From Zygnema cylindricum (lineage: Eukaryota; Streptophyta; Zygnematophyceae; Zygnematales; Zygnemataceae): a stretch of DNA of 64,000 bases. Shown piece after piece: positions 52,901 through 64,000 of this stretch (position 1 is the stretch's first letter; every line of letters starts with the position of its first letter). The notes under the pieces were generated by a model that was not told the origin of the DNA, searched no databases, and saw only the letters and a list, made by a program, of their open reading frames with translations. Made by a program: the position numbers and the translations under genes. The stretch is from contig JBBHKE010001339.1 of assembly GCA_037447655.1 (NCBI GenBank), positions 190,669 to 254,668 on the forward strand, given 5' to 3'.

Positions 52901-53486
52901 GAGGAGAAACACGATGATGACAGTTAGGAGCTTCTTCACATTTGTATTATGGGGAAGAGAGAAAAACACACACAAATTCCACGAAAGCAATAGTGTGCTT
53001 TTGGAGGTATAAAGGAAGTAAAAAGAAACAAGGTATTTGAGGGAATTAATCATGATAAGAATGTCAAGGAGTGTACAATGCATGATTTAGAGATGAGAAA
53101 GTAAGATCTAGGATCCATAATTGAAAAAGGGAAAAATCAAAATATTGAGGATTTTTTCATAGATATTTTGGACATAGAAAACCAGTCGAAAGAGCAGACT
53201 TCAACGAATTCGGAGGAAAAGGGAAAAGTAAATCTAGAGGGGGCTTCAAAAGATAAGGGAAAAATGGAACATTTAATGAAAGGTTTAGGGGAGGAGAAAT
53301 ATTTTTTTGGGAATCAAAATAGAAAGTGATAGTGGAAAGAATTCCTTAGATAAAAAAAAAGAGTGAGGAAAGTGCAAAAATTAGGTTATTATCATGGATA
53401 AATATATGAGTAGTGAAGTTGTAGATTTTATGAGAAACTTACTAGGGACTCTTCATTTAAGGATAAATTTGGGGGGTAATGGATTT

Positions 53487-53790
53487 GACATCACTAATGG
53501 GAGTGATGCCATTTAAAGGGTCAACATCTGGGTATGTCTTGCAAAGTGAGAGAGTGTCTTGCAAAGTGAGAGAGGGGCTGGCTGTTGGAAATGCAAGTGG
53601 GAAATTAGATTTTGCTCGGATGAAAAAAAGATGAGGTGGATAAAATCCTTGTTCTAAGAGCTCGGGTTTATGAAAAGTGACATGCAAAATAAAATGTGTG
53701 ATCAACAAGATGCAATGTTTATTTCGGCTCATCTAATACACTTCGTTAAACACGAAGGTATTCATTTTTAGTATTATAAGGAGAAAAGAA
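53487..53790 (+). pseudogene. RNase H remnant of element B
   Basis: Short recognisable pieces in shifted frames: GSTSGYVLQSER, MRWIKSL, and DQQDAMFISAHLIHFVKHEG. The order matches the end of Copia pol. It is badly broken and joins directly to a low-complexity spacer. The TA-rich run at 53,813-53,841 follows. Confidence 0.6.
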
Positions 53791-53810
53791 AAAGAAAAAG
53801 AAAAAGAAAA

Positions 53811-53846
<36 letters not shown>

Positions 53847-53916
53847 TTTGATTTTTTTTGTTGTTTTTGCTATTGAGTATGAGTAAAATTAAAGTTAAAC
53901 TAAGAATCAAAGGGAG

Positions 53917-54880
53917 TGTTGTAAAGAATTAATTAATATTCACTTCTTAATTCAGACTTTAGAGAGAATAGAGGGAGAGAGAGTCACCATAGGTGCCCCC
54001 ATAGTCAAATACAAACAGGCAGGCTAGACTAATAGATGACCAAAACGTTGTCTTGAACCAGATTTGAGCATGAATCTGCGCGAGTTCTATGTAGACCAAC
54101 GCAGGCTAGACTGATAGATGACCAAAATGTTGTCTTGGACCGGATTTGAGCCTGAATCTGCGCGAGTTCTATGTAGACCTACGCCTTATCCACGAAGGCG
54201 TTGACGTAACGATAATCTAGGTGGTTCGATATTACATTAAAGAGTCAAGCGACGTCACTTTCATTTAAACAGACCAAATTGACAAAACGACACATATAGA
54301 CAACGACGCTCACAAACGCGAGTATAACCGTGTAGAATATATGATCGGAAAGAGGTCATCGCCGCTGCCAAACCCGAGTGAATTTTTGACGGCTTTCACA
54401 TAGTGGCGCTCTTTGCCACGTGGGGCAATAACATTGGACGCCGAAAAAGATGGGAGAAGGAACAATGGATGACAAGTGTCAACTAGAAGGTCATGTTGTA
54501 CAGTGTCCGTACAAGAAGTACAATCGGCCATTGTACCTTGTTGTACTATACACTCTTTTGATTGGTCTAGGGTACAGTAGTAGGTAGTTGGGAGTAGGAG
54601 TTTAGGGACTTCGCGTGTTTGAGGCGCCTCTCTCTAGATGACCTTTTGTATTTATAGGCCATCTTTGGCCAGCCATAACTAACTGCTCAGGGGAGCAAAT
54701 TTGGTGATTCTTTTTGCATTTGACTCAGGGTAGTCTTATCCTCATAGGGGTGAGGGTGGTCAAAATATTTGTGTCCCTAGGCGGCACTTATTCAGTGGAA
54801 AAGTGGAAGGGGAGAATATTATCATATATGCTTTACATAGGCTGCATATTCTATAGGTTAATGGAGACAACTGAATTTTA
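53917..54880 (+). repeat. 3' LTR of element B with internal duplication
   Basis: Starts TGTTGTAAAG and ends TTTTA (CA mutated to TA). It has an extra tandem copy of a ~75-bp segment (about 54,023-54,180, starting GCAGGCTAGACT) that the 5' LTR lacks. This segment includes the B-box-like half of an antisense tRNA-like module. Confidence 0.82.
54142..54205 (-). other. Antisense tRNA-like module in LTR B
   Basis: On the minus strand: AACGCCTTCGTGGATAAGGC (A-box-like) and GGCTCAAATCCGG (B-box-like, plus-strand about 54,141-54,153). The spacing and order are as in LTRs A and C. Confidence 0.5.
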
Positions 54881-55354
54881 GATTGGTTGAGTGATTTTTT
54901 TTTTTCTTAAAAATAATGGGTTGAAATTTGAGTTAATAATACATTTACCTTTTTTAAAATTCGTGACTATGGTTTTTTCTAAATTTTGTAAAGCACAATA
55001 ACAAAATTTATCTTTTAAAGTAGAAAAATAAAAAATAGTTTACTCATTAAAGGTTTAAAAAAAAATACAAAAGAAAAACAATAAATAAATATAACCATGT
55101 TTTTGTAAAAAACAAAAAAATATTAATAATATTAAAAACTTAAAAAAAAAATAATATTTTTTCGTTCGTTTCGAGATAAAAAAAAAATTGAAATGCAAAA
55201 AAAAAAAAAGATTTTTTGTTGACCAAATTTTATACAATTTAAAAAAAAATAACTTACAAAATTACTAAAAAAATATGTTTTACAACAAAAAAACAACAAA
55301 ACTACCATAAAAGTTCAAAAAAAACAAAAAAAAAACAAATATCGTTTGGAACAA

Positions 55355-55358
<4 letters not shown>

Positions 55359-55434
<76 letters not shown>
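55359..55434. repeat. (TA)n microsatellite in R2
   Basis: About 37 uninterrupted TA units at the position equivalent to the TA run in R1. Confidence 0.95.
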
Positions 55435-55439
<5 letters not shown>

Positions 55440-58400
55440 AATTTTTTGTTAAAACATAATCCCTCTTCTCACCTCCATCTCCCTTTCCTCTTTCCCCTCT
55501 TAAAAGAAAGATCATAATATTTTCAAAATCTTCACCTCATTAAATAAAACTTGAAAGCGGAATAAAAAAAATTATAAACGAAACGGCTATAAAAAAAACA
55601 TAAAATATTTCAGAAAATTACAAAACATTTTTTTTTAGTAGTTAGATGACCTACACGCACTGTAAGTCAAAGTCAGTCAATCCATAATAGTGCATGTAAA
55701 GGTGCCTATAAGTTTAAGGTTGGTTGTCAAATGATAACCCACACCAATATAAAATGTTCCAATATAAATCAACAAATTGTAGACAAATGACACATCAACA
55801 AATTGTAGACAAATGACAAAAATCGCATGAATACATTTCCCAACAATTAATAACGTTGTTTCAAAAATGGTAGAAAAATAGTTGTCATTCAATTTTGGTT
55901 TCTATTAAAACCATAATTTTCCAACAATAAATTGTCAACCTCATTTTAAAATACATGCATAAATATAGATTTGATCTCTATGTAGATGGTTTATAGTTCA
56001 TTACAAATTCTATTACCTCAAGTTATTCCTTTGTTGTATACGATGGCATACGCCATTAAGCCTCGGGTTTGAAAATGAACCGAAAACCCGACTAAAAAGG
56101 CATTAAAGAGATTACCAAATCTTTAACTCTCAGGCCTTCGCTCGTTTTTTTTGATAGACAAGTAGCTACAAGTTTGGGTTGAACAATTATCAATTTGGAC
56201 GTAAGAATTGCCCATTGAGCAAGGTTAAAGAGAACTATTGTAAGAATCTAAACTTGAAATAATTTATCATTGTCATGGTCATTGAAATGACACATGGCAA
56301 AATTTGGAGTTTGTGGTTAGCTTTAAAGTTAAAATGGTGTCGGCACAATAATAACTTTGCAACTGTAATTTCCATGGACAGAAAGTTAAACCTAGTGACT
56401 GTTGGTAAATTTGTTTGGATATTTTTGGTTTGGGCCCCTATAAATTCGATTTAGTAGGGAGTTACGACTCCTACAACGTTGGGTAAAGAGGTGTGAAAAG
56501 TGATTGTTGGTGGTGAATGAGTATGAATTGACAAAGGACTTGTCGATAGTCTTGAAGTTTAAGACAATGCTATAGTTTGAAAAGTATAGGGAGTTTGAAA
56601 GCGAGGGAATGCTTTATGACAATACTAACGCAAGGGGAAATAATTATTAGGTTTTTATTAGTAAAGTTCAGCTGTACGCTGAACCTTATTAAAAAGAAGT
56701 GGTGACTATTAGTGTTGTGCATCGATATTTTTTTATCGCGATAAATTTGATATTCAATACATCGAGCATCAAACAATTAGATGGTTTGACAGATTGCTCC
56801 GGAACCAACAAAAATGATAACAATATATTTGGTTGGAGGTGGCGTTTGGAGGTGGCGTTTTGTACAGATGTAGTACGAAAAGGATGTACGGAAAATCGGA
56901 CAACATACCCCTCCCTTTACCCCCGACGATAAAAGGGGTGGATGAGGGAGGGTGTTTTTTTGTGGAACCCAACATCGCTTCAATATTTCACGCTATAAGT
57001 ACATCGAGATATTTAGCCGATGTATCGACAAAATATTGTGATATTAATTTCTCGATATGTTGATTATCGTGTACCCAAAGGAGAGTAGATGTCGAATATT
57101 GGCAAGGGGCCTTCGACACGCAACACTACTACGTGAATCACTGTTAATGTTAATAACGCTAATTCGGCGCCCCCAAATCTTGATCCTCGAATGTAAAATA
57201 GAATTAATAACTCTATTTTTTATACTTTAATATAGGTACTCTTTTATTATCGTTAGTAACTCTTATTTGGACATTTTATAAATAGTGTAGTGTAAAAATC
57301 TATGAGTCGGTACTAAAATTGCTCATATAGTACAGAAAGAGTATCTTACAAAGGCGTCAACACGCAAAAGTGAGTGCGTCATCACAGAAAAGGGCATTCA
57401 GATTTTATTCCCTCTCACATGTTCAAACGTCGACTTCTGTAAACAAAAGCTATTGTCAAACTCGTGTGCGTTTCCGGCACACCTTTATATTACCAAAGAT
57501 TTCCAAGCCCTTTTTAACCTATACAGTCATCAGAGTACAGAAAAGTGAGGGCACCAAGTCAAACGAGATCCTTTGTATTTCCTAAACGGAGCGGGACGCC
57601 CTTTATTTCGCACCTAACGGACGCCGGACGACCAAGTTCTACCGTCTCAAACATTGCAATTCCGTTCCATGGGACTAGTTTTTGCGAGCCCTCGTGGGGG
57701 GTACATTGTGGATTGCCACATAACTTTTTGGATTGTCGTCTAGATTATGCTATTAGATGTCAGTAGGAATTCAGTTAAGGCTCAGATGACTTTCGGTCCA
57801 TTAATTTTCTTAGGTCAAAGTTTGGCACTTCCGTGTCCTTTTCAATACTTTGTCTTATAATAGTTGAACAAATAATAACTTTCGCCTGTGGATCTAGCCG
57901 CAGTCAAGAGCATAACGTTTTGCCTCGAGTGTAGTATGGATAATTTTGTCTTATGTCAGTTCAGTTACACTTGCTTGCCGCTCATTGGTTAATTGCATGG
58001 CTTTGACTTTTAGACCTAGAATTGGACAAAATTTGATGTTTAAGGCACTTGGGGCCGAATGAGACAGGTTGCTTTTTCAGTACTGTCTCCTAAGAAAACC
58101 CTCAGAACTTCCAACAAACCTTCTTTGGAGAATATTTGTTTTGTTTTGACTTTATTGCCATCTGGGTTTTGGATCTGTCTTGTGTGGGAAATCATAGTCC
58201 GAGCGGGTAGTTGGCACTATCTATCCTTTGGGTGATATTTGAACGTTTTGTTGTTTGAAACAGAGAAGAGTCCAGACGGTCCCGAGTTGCGGACACCGAG
58301 GGGTGAAAGAGGATCATACCTATTTGCGAGACCATTAGGAGAGGTGTCGCCTTTTCTCATTGTCATCGTTGATTGACGGGGTATGTTGAGCTTGCTTCGC

Positions 58401-58760
58401 CATATTTCATATATCCTATCTTTTATTCTCTTTTCTAGGGCAAGGTGATATTGTTAAATCTGAAAGTACTAATCATATTTCTTTCTATATTCTACGTGGT
58501 AGTGCATTTGTATCTTCGTTTGCAGTTACCTTTTGTTTAGGCGTGACCTTGCCGGAGTAGATTGCAACCCTCTTTTGATCATAACAGTGGGTTTTGAGGG
58601 AGAAAGTGTTAAAGACCTATAATGGAATAAGCATAGTACTGAAAAAGCCAGCTGTCCGTTCGGATTAGAGGGGATAAGAGATTTGACTATGGAAGTTAAC
58701 TTTTTGGAAGGGAGCTAGGGTTCCATTTATGATTATTTTTCTCTTTCTTGCTTCCAACAT

Positions 58761-58787
58761 GGGGGGGGGGGGGGGGGGGGGGGGGGG
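58761..58787 (+). repeat. 27-base G tract
   Basis: An unbroken run of 27 G. The second unit of element D has only six G at the corresponding place (60,662-60,667), so the run expanded in the first unit. Confidence 0.95.
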
Positions 58788-58861
58788 AGGGAGAGACTCC
58801 GGCTATAGAATCTGGAGAGCAGGGTAGGCATGAGAACCCCTAATAGGAAAAACGGTCTCAA

Positions 58862-59376
58862 ATGTCCGAGGAATCCGTACCAAAGTCGTCCGTCTTTGAT
58901 TCTCTGGCCAATGAACCATCTGGGGCCCCCTCTCCTCCATCTCCTCCTAGCTTAACTCCCAAACATTTCCCATCCTTGGCTAAGGACGATAGGGCCCAGG
59001 CCGAGGAAAGTAAGGAAGCCAGGGCCCATGCCAAGGAAAGGAACAAATTTTTTCCCACGGCCCGGCCAAAGAGGTTAGCCCATAGGGAGCCCAATTTGGG
59101 TCCTCTTGCGGAGGTCGGGTTTCATAATCGATCTAAAATACCTAGGGCCGAATTTCCTATTTACCCCGCGGTGTTCGCAAAACCTCGCCGCCCTGGTCGT
59201 AAGAAACTCCTTGCACTTCATGACCTCCATGAGTTGAAGGTGAACAAGGAGTTGGTACAGAGAGTGGCCTGGACAGATTCAGCCAGGGTTGTTAGACCTA
59301 TGGGAGGGGTGGTGGAGATTTTAAGTAGTTCTTCGGAGAGTAGTTTCTCACAGTCGGTTCAGGATCGGCCCGAGGG
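58862..59376 (+). pseudogene. Truncated gag-like frame of element D, unit 1
   Basis: Starts MSEESVPKSSVFDSLANE and contains a Pro/Ser-rich segment and a basic segment (PGRKKLLALHDLHELK). It is cut off by the start of the second LTR-like copy at 59,378. It matches the second copy at 60,748 onward. I assign gag only because of its position after the LTR. Confidence 0.55.
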
Positions 59377-60660
59377 CTGTCAAGCTTGGGTGCTTTTCAA
59401 CCAAAGGTTTATATCCTTAAGGATTTCTGGGCCCTTTCTCCCTTGTACGGTCCCTCGCGTACGGAGGAGTGAGTGCACTAAGCCGGATCAGCTCCTTGGA
59501 TTCTCTAAACTGAGCGGAATGCACTTTACTTTGCGCCTAACGGAGGCCGGACAACCAAGTTCTACCGTGTGAAAGATAGCAATTCTATTACAAGGGATTA
59601 GTTTCCACCAGCCTCCGTGGGGGGTACATTGTGGATATCCACGTAATTTTTCGGATTTGCATCTAGATTATGCTATTAGATGTCAGTTTGAATTTAGTTG
59701 AGGCTCAGCTGACCTTTGGTCCATTAATTAGGTCAGGTCAAAGTCTGGCAAGTTAGTGTCATTTTCAGGACTTTGTCTTATAATAGTGGACCAAATAATT
59801 ACTTCCGGTCGTGGATCTAGCCGCAGTGTGGAGCATAACCTTTTGCCCCAAGTGTAATACGGATTGTTTTGTATTTTGTCAGGTCCATTACACTTGCTTG
59901 CCGCTCATTAGTTAATAGCGTAGCTTTGACTTTTGGACCTGCAATTTGACAAACTCTGATGTATAAGGCACTTGGGGTTGAAGGAGACAAGTTGCTTTTC
60001 AGTACTGTCAGAAATTCCAACAAACCTTCTTTTGGACAATCTTTGTTTTGTTTGACCCTATTCCCATCTTGGTTTTAGATCTGGTTTTTGTGGGGATCAC
60101 AGTTTGGGTGAGTAGTTGGCACTATCTACATTTTGGGTGATTTTTGGACTTTTTGCTGTTTCAAACCGAGAAGAATCTTGTCGTTTCCAAGCTGCGAACA
60201 CCGAAGGTTGAAGGAGCACCATACCTATTTACGATACTATTGAAAGAGGGATCGCCTTTCTCTCGCTGTCTTCGTTTATTGCTGGGGTATGTTAAGTTTG
60301 CTTCGCTATATTTCACATTCTCTTTCTTTTATTCTCTTTTTTGAGACAAGGTGATATTGTTAAATCTGGAAAGTCAATCTTATTACCTATATATTTCTAC
60401 GTGGTAGTGCATTTGTGTCTTCATCTGGAGTTCTCTTTGCTTTGGGGTGACCCTCGCAGAGTAAACTGAAACCCCTTGGATTAGAACATTGGGTTTTGAG
60501 GGAACAAGTGAGATCAACTTCTCGTAGAAGAAGCACAGTACTGAAACGCAACCCTGTCCCCTCAGATTAGAGGGGAAAGGAGCTTTGACTTTGGAAGCTC
60601 TCTTTTTGGAATTGAGTTCCGGCTACATTCATTACATTTTCTCTCATTACCTCTGTCATC

Positions 60661-62978
60661 ATGGGGGGAGAAGAGACTCTCGATAACGGATCTGGAGAGC
60701 AGGGTAGGCTGGAGCAGCCCGTACATGAGGAGAAGTCTCAGATGTCCGAGGAGTCTGTACCCCTGGATTCTCTCTTTGATTCTCGAACCAAGAAACCAGA
60801 TGGTGCTTCTTCTCCTCCTCCTCCTCCTAGTCTGACTCAGGAACATTACCCTTCCTTGGCATAGGACGCTAGGACCTTTTTTGTGGAAAAGAAAGAAGCC
60901 AGGGCTTAGGCCTAGGAAAGGAACCGAGTGTCTCTTAGGGCTCGGCCAAAGCGGCAAGCGCCGAGGGAGCCCCATTTGGCTCCTCTTCCGGAGGTCTTGC
61001 TTCACAGCAGATCTAAGATTCCTCGGGTTGAGATCCAGATTGACCCTACGCTTTTGACGCATCCACATCCCCTAGGTGGTAAGGAACTCCTTGCCCTTCA
61101 TGAGCCTCTATGAGCTGAAGGTGAAGAAAGAGTTGGTGTAAAGAGTCGCCCGGACAGATCGAGTCAGGGTAGTTAGACCCGTGGGAGGGGTGATGGAGAT
61201 TTTGAGTAGTTCTTCGGAGAGTTGCTCTTCACAGTTGGTACTGGACCGGTCACAGAGAGTTACAAATCCTCGCTCTCATCCATCTTCCTCTCAAGACAGA
61301 GCTGCCAGCAGACCCTCCCGGGGGCGCACCTCCTCGAGGCCTCGAAGAGGAGAAAAGGATAGCGCGAAAGAAGCTAAAGATACCTTGAGGGGAAAGAGGT
61401 TTGACCATATGGACAGTAAGCGGAGATTCGCACATCTTCCCAAGGAGGTGACGTCCCCGACCCGTGTGTCAGCCTTAACCGAGAGACCTTTTCCTACAGC
61501 AACTCGTGTCCGCCCTACCGAAGGGCTCTAGCGATCCAAACCAACCGATCCAGAGGTTGCGGGTACGGGCCGAGAAGATTTATCCAAGGGAGGGTGGTGG
61601 ACCAGACTTAATGATCCCGAAATTCTAGGGATGGAGATAGCGGATCTTACCAAAGTAGTCGAAAAGGCCAAGGAACTAGTGGAAGTTCTAAAATCTCAGG
61701 GCAAGGCTACGGCGAGGGCCGGACCCGTCACGGTGGATTGGGAAGCCTTAGAGGTAGAAAGGTGGAAGCTATGGGAACAAGTGTTGGAACGTATTCAAGA
61801 AGCTAGGCGTAGATCTAGTGGGATTCTCAGCGATGAGGTTCCTCCTACATGAAGGACCGAGCCGCATCATGAAGGGCTGGCTCAAGGGCCTTCTCCTCTT
61901 GCAAACCCCCAGCCAAAGGTTTTTTCCTCGGATACCAGCCGAAAGCCTCCGCTTCCGCGGGAAGGGGGGGGAAACATTGAACCTAACATGAAGGGTTTGG
62001 GTGCAAATTTACCTCTTGAGTTTCCTTCTCTTCTCCGAGAAGAACCTACCTTTGTATTGGTGGAGGTTGCTTTCGCCGTGGAGGCTTTGGTGGATTTACA
62101 ACTAGATGAGAGGATTCACATTCCGTTGAGGCGCTTAACACCCCCTTCACCATCTATGGAATATCCCCAGATCTCCCATCTTCACCTCCTCTATCTTCTC
62201 ACCTCTTGGGTCCTACAACCGAGCCCCGGGACGTTCCCGCCTCCTCTCCCACTTCATCCTTTTCTCTCGCTGCGGCGGTCTGTGGGTCACCGGATCCGCC
62301 TGACTTACCCTACAAACACGATGTTACTCACCACCTCACTGGCGTTCCCCATCATCCAGCTCAAGAACTCCTCCTCCCGAGTCCTCCCGAAGGCGACCAA
62401 GAAGACAAACAACATTCAGGAGAGAGACATATTCTCCTCAAAACCTCTAGTCGCTCCTTTCTCCGCCACCACCCATTCCCCAAGTACCACCTTGGAACCG
62501 ACCTTGCCTCCACATCCCATTGGTGGAACAAGTTCTTAGAGAAGAACACTACTTTCCTGGATATAAAGGAGTAGTAGGGAACATCCTTCCTCCAACAATA
62601 TTTTTAGGCGTAGGTACTTCCTCTATGGGAGGGGGATCCTCACCTTCCACGGTAGCACCTCCTACTGGAAGAGAAGACGGTTCCGTTCTCGAAGAAGAGG
62701 ACACCAGAGTCATCTCGCCGGCTCAGTTTGTGAGTCCTAGAGTGCATTCCTCTTCCTATTTCTCCAATCCTGCAAAAGAAGAAAATGAAATTGGAGATGT
62801 TCGGATCTTTACGGGAGATAGCTCGGGGATCGCATTTTCCAATTTCGAATTGTTGTGGAAATCTTTCACACAAGTTGAGATCAAAAAATACAGGGGAGGA
62901 ATTATTCCGGATGACTTTGAAATTACCCTCTTCCCCATAATGGTCAACTACCTTTTTGGAGGGGCGTTGGCGGATTAA
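60661..62978 (+). pseudogene. Gag-like polyprotein region of element D, unit 2
   Basis: Opens MGGEETLDNGSGEQGRLE and continues past several stops (about 60,864, 61,111, 61,529, 61,852). Later parts are a Lys/Glu-rich helical stretch (MEIADLTKVVEKAKELVEVL, 61,631), a Pro-rich stretch, and a better-conserved end at 62,790-62,978 (FELLWKSFTQVEIKKYRGGI). No protease or zinc knuckle is seen before the insertion of element E. Confidence 0.5.
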
Positions 62979-63289
62979 AAAGAGCGTCAACCCCTTTTGA
63001 TGGCTCCCAGCATCAAGATCTCGGATCTAGCCTTTGATGCTGCAGCTTTACAAGCAGAGGCTGACTTGGCTGCGGCGGGTTCAACCCCTGTGACTGCTAC
63101 CTTCACAAAGGACATGAAACTACAAGCCCAAGTGGTTGGTTATGTTAACCAACTAGAAGGAATCAAGGCAACCTTTGCGGCAATCGCATGGTGGCCAATC
63201 CCAACCCTTGTACCAACTTGCTTCATATCTGTAGACTCTTTTACACCAAGAGGAACGAGTTTACAATCAAGGATTTCACGGAATTCCGC

Positions 63290-63559
63290 TGTTTGAAGAA
63301 CGAGACTCCGCAGACCCTCTTTAATCGACCCTCCAACCTTTCTTAGCTTAGTGAAGAGGTGCTTGTCACGACACATATGCATGGATGCACCTGAGTTGAT
63401 GATCCATCCCTCCTTTGGAGCTTCTCGAATGGCTCCAAGGGCACACTTTTGTTTTCGAGGGATCTTTTTCTCCTCTAGATTCTCGTCAAGAAGAAGCTCC
63501 CCAACCTCCTCCTCGGAGGACTCGTTCTCCTCGGTCTCTCCTTTCACTCGTGTGACCAA
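63290..63559 (-). pseudogene. Copia protease of element E with altered active site
   Basis: The motif reads WIINSGASMHMCRDKHLF. The expected catalytic Asp is replaced by Asn (codon AAC, plus-strand 63,395-63,397), a single-base change from GAC. Downstream (lower coordinates) the sequence is weakly similar to element A protease. Confidence 0.75.
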
Positions 63560-63601
63560 AAGTGCTTTCTTCTTCCCTCTGGAAGAACCCCCTCCACGAT
63601 T

Positions 63602-63985
63602 TTATTGAAGCCTGAACTCCGATAGCTTAATGCAATCAGCTATGCAGTGCCCCGGCTTTTTGCAGAAATGGCAAAGGCCCTTTGGAGTCCTCGGGTCTCC
63701 AGATTGATCTTTTTCCCCTTTGAAGTTGTTGTACGGCTTCTTCGGATCCTTCCTCCACCGATCCGTTCCGGCAGCTAGAGTTTGAATGCTCTTTCCTCCT
63801 CTCCGGATCTCAATGGTGTTTTCTTGCACAAGTATCATTCGGACCACGGTGTTCCACTTCCAAGTACTATCATCCATTTCTTGCACTCGGTACACTATAT
63901 TTTCATACTCCTCCGGCAACTTCATGGTGAGAGTGTTAAATTTCATCTTCATAGTGCCTGTCCTTCTGGCACTTTCCATCTCCAT
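63602..63985 (-). pseudogene. Copia gag of element E, C-terminal part
   Basis: Open frame with the C-terminal gag domain and zinc knuckle, ending KLSEFRLQ before a stop at 63,604. The protease frame follows after a frame change. The N-terminal part lies beyond the window. Confidence 0.8.
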
Positions 63986-64000
63986 AGAAAGACAAGAGAG

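Larger units (their letters stand above)
50787..54880 (+). mobile_element. Gag-only Copia derivative (element B)
   Basis: A 4,094-bp element with a perfect 5-bp target duplication GATTG (50,782-50,786 and 54,881-54,885). The 5' LTR is 50,787-51,836 and the 3' LTR 53,917-54,880, both starting TGTTG. The primer site at 51,837-51,851 is AGTTATGTGCCCACC and the polypurine tract is AATCAAAGGGAG at 53,905-53,916. The inside holds gag and an RNase H remnant but no protease, integrase or reverse transcriptase. It must have moved with enzymes from another copy. The empty site is seen in R1. Confidence 0.9.
49268..57453. repeat. Unclassified repeat, copy R2, with nested retroelement
   Basis: Homologous to R1. 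The left part is present twice in tandem (about 49,268-49,830 and 49,880-50,500). Element B is inserted at 50,787-54,880, after which homology to R1 resumes at 54,881 and runs to 57,453, where element D begins. It is AT-rich and without coding domains. Minus-strand and plus-strand open frames here are low-complexity. Confidence 0.75.
57454..63200 (+). mobile_element. LTR retroelement with tandemly duplicated 5' end (element D)
   Basis: Begins TGTCAA at 57,454 exactly where homology to repeat R1 stops (AGCTAT on both sides of the junction in R1). The first 1.92 kb (57,454-59,377) repeats from 59,378, again beginning TGTCAA, to about 61,245. Each unit has an LTR-like non-coding part followed by the start of a gag-like frame. 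A TTGGCACTATCTA sequence near 58,213 and 60,116 may mark the end of the LTR. Reverse transcriptase is not in the window, so the superfamily is uncertain; it is not the same family as A and B. Confidence 0.55.
63230..64000 (-). mobile_element. Copia element E, minus strand, cut by the window end
   Basis: Gag runs from 63,985 down to 63,602, with a CCHC knuckle (CHFCKKPGHCIADC). The protease region follows at lower coordinates. It is close to element A gag (MKLPEEYENIV). It lies in opposite orientation inside or beside element D; the junction is somewhere around 63,190-63,290 and I cannot fix it. Confidence 0.83.

Noticed and set aside
53813-53841. TA run inside element B as a CRISPR-like or functional repeat
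   Set aside because: A plain dinucleotide microsatellite next to the polypurine tract.
58213-58226. TTGGCACTATCTA as a firm Gypsy-type primer site for element D
   Set aside because: It loosely resembles known Gypsy primer sites and recurs at 60,116, but I could not match it to a tRNA or find a CA LTR end before it.

Overview
This window is nuclear DNA of a eukaryote, almost certainly a land plant. The evidence is three spliced genes with GT-AG introns and plant-type proteins (a PABN-type poly(A)-binding protein, a CHR5/CHD1-type chromatin remodeler, and a LEA-like protein), together with dense plant-type transposable elements. Introns are mostly 80-600 bp. I cannot name the species; a non-seed plant is plausible but unproven.

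Layout. 1-3.7 kb holds a seven-exon PABN gene on the minus strand, preceded by T-rich downstream sequence. 4.4-16.5 kb is a transposon cluster. It contains a Harbinger-like MITE carrying a TA-flanked MITE, a decayed Copia element (5.7-11.9 kb), a 202-bp integrase fragment caught between two LTR ends, a further LTR, and two adjacent foldback Mutator-like elements, each carrying a nested MITE. 17.8-37.8 kb is a 31-exon CHD1/CHR5-family gene on the minus strand; its frame stays open across every predicted junction (about 1,815 aa). 38-45.5 kb is AT-rich repeat sequence: one copy of a >3 kb unclassified repeat (R1), then two neighbouring TA-MITEs, each interrupted by a Harbinger-like MITE. 45.98-46.69 kb is a small three-exon LEA-like gene on the plus strand with two ABRE motifs upstream. 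49.3-57.5 kb is the second copy of the repeat (R2), split by a gag-only Copia derivative (50.8-54.9 kb). 57.5-63.2 kb is the tandemly duplicated 5' end of another LTR retroelement. A Copia element on the minus strand runs off the window end.

The three host genes do separate jobs: nuclear mRNA 3'-end handling, chromatin remodelling, and probable stress protection. They do not form a pathway.

The most notable signals are in the repeats. The Copia elements carry, immediately after the 5' LTR, a 15-nt site that matches the anticodon stem-loop region of initiator tRNA-Met rather than its 3' end. This implies half-tRNA priming as in Drosophila copia. Their LTRs carry tRNA-like modules in antisense orientation. 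Several insertions can be proved inside the window, because an uninterrupted copy of the target (opposite palindrome arm, sister LTR or sister repeat) is also present. Two MITE families are inserted into each other. The CHD gene carries a decayed duplicate of its helicase motif VI exon inside the adjoining intron.
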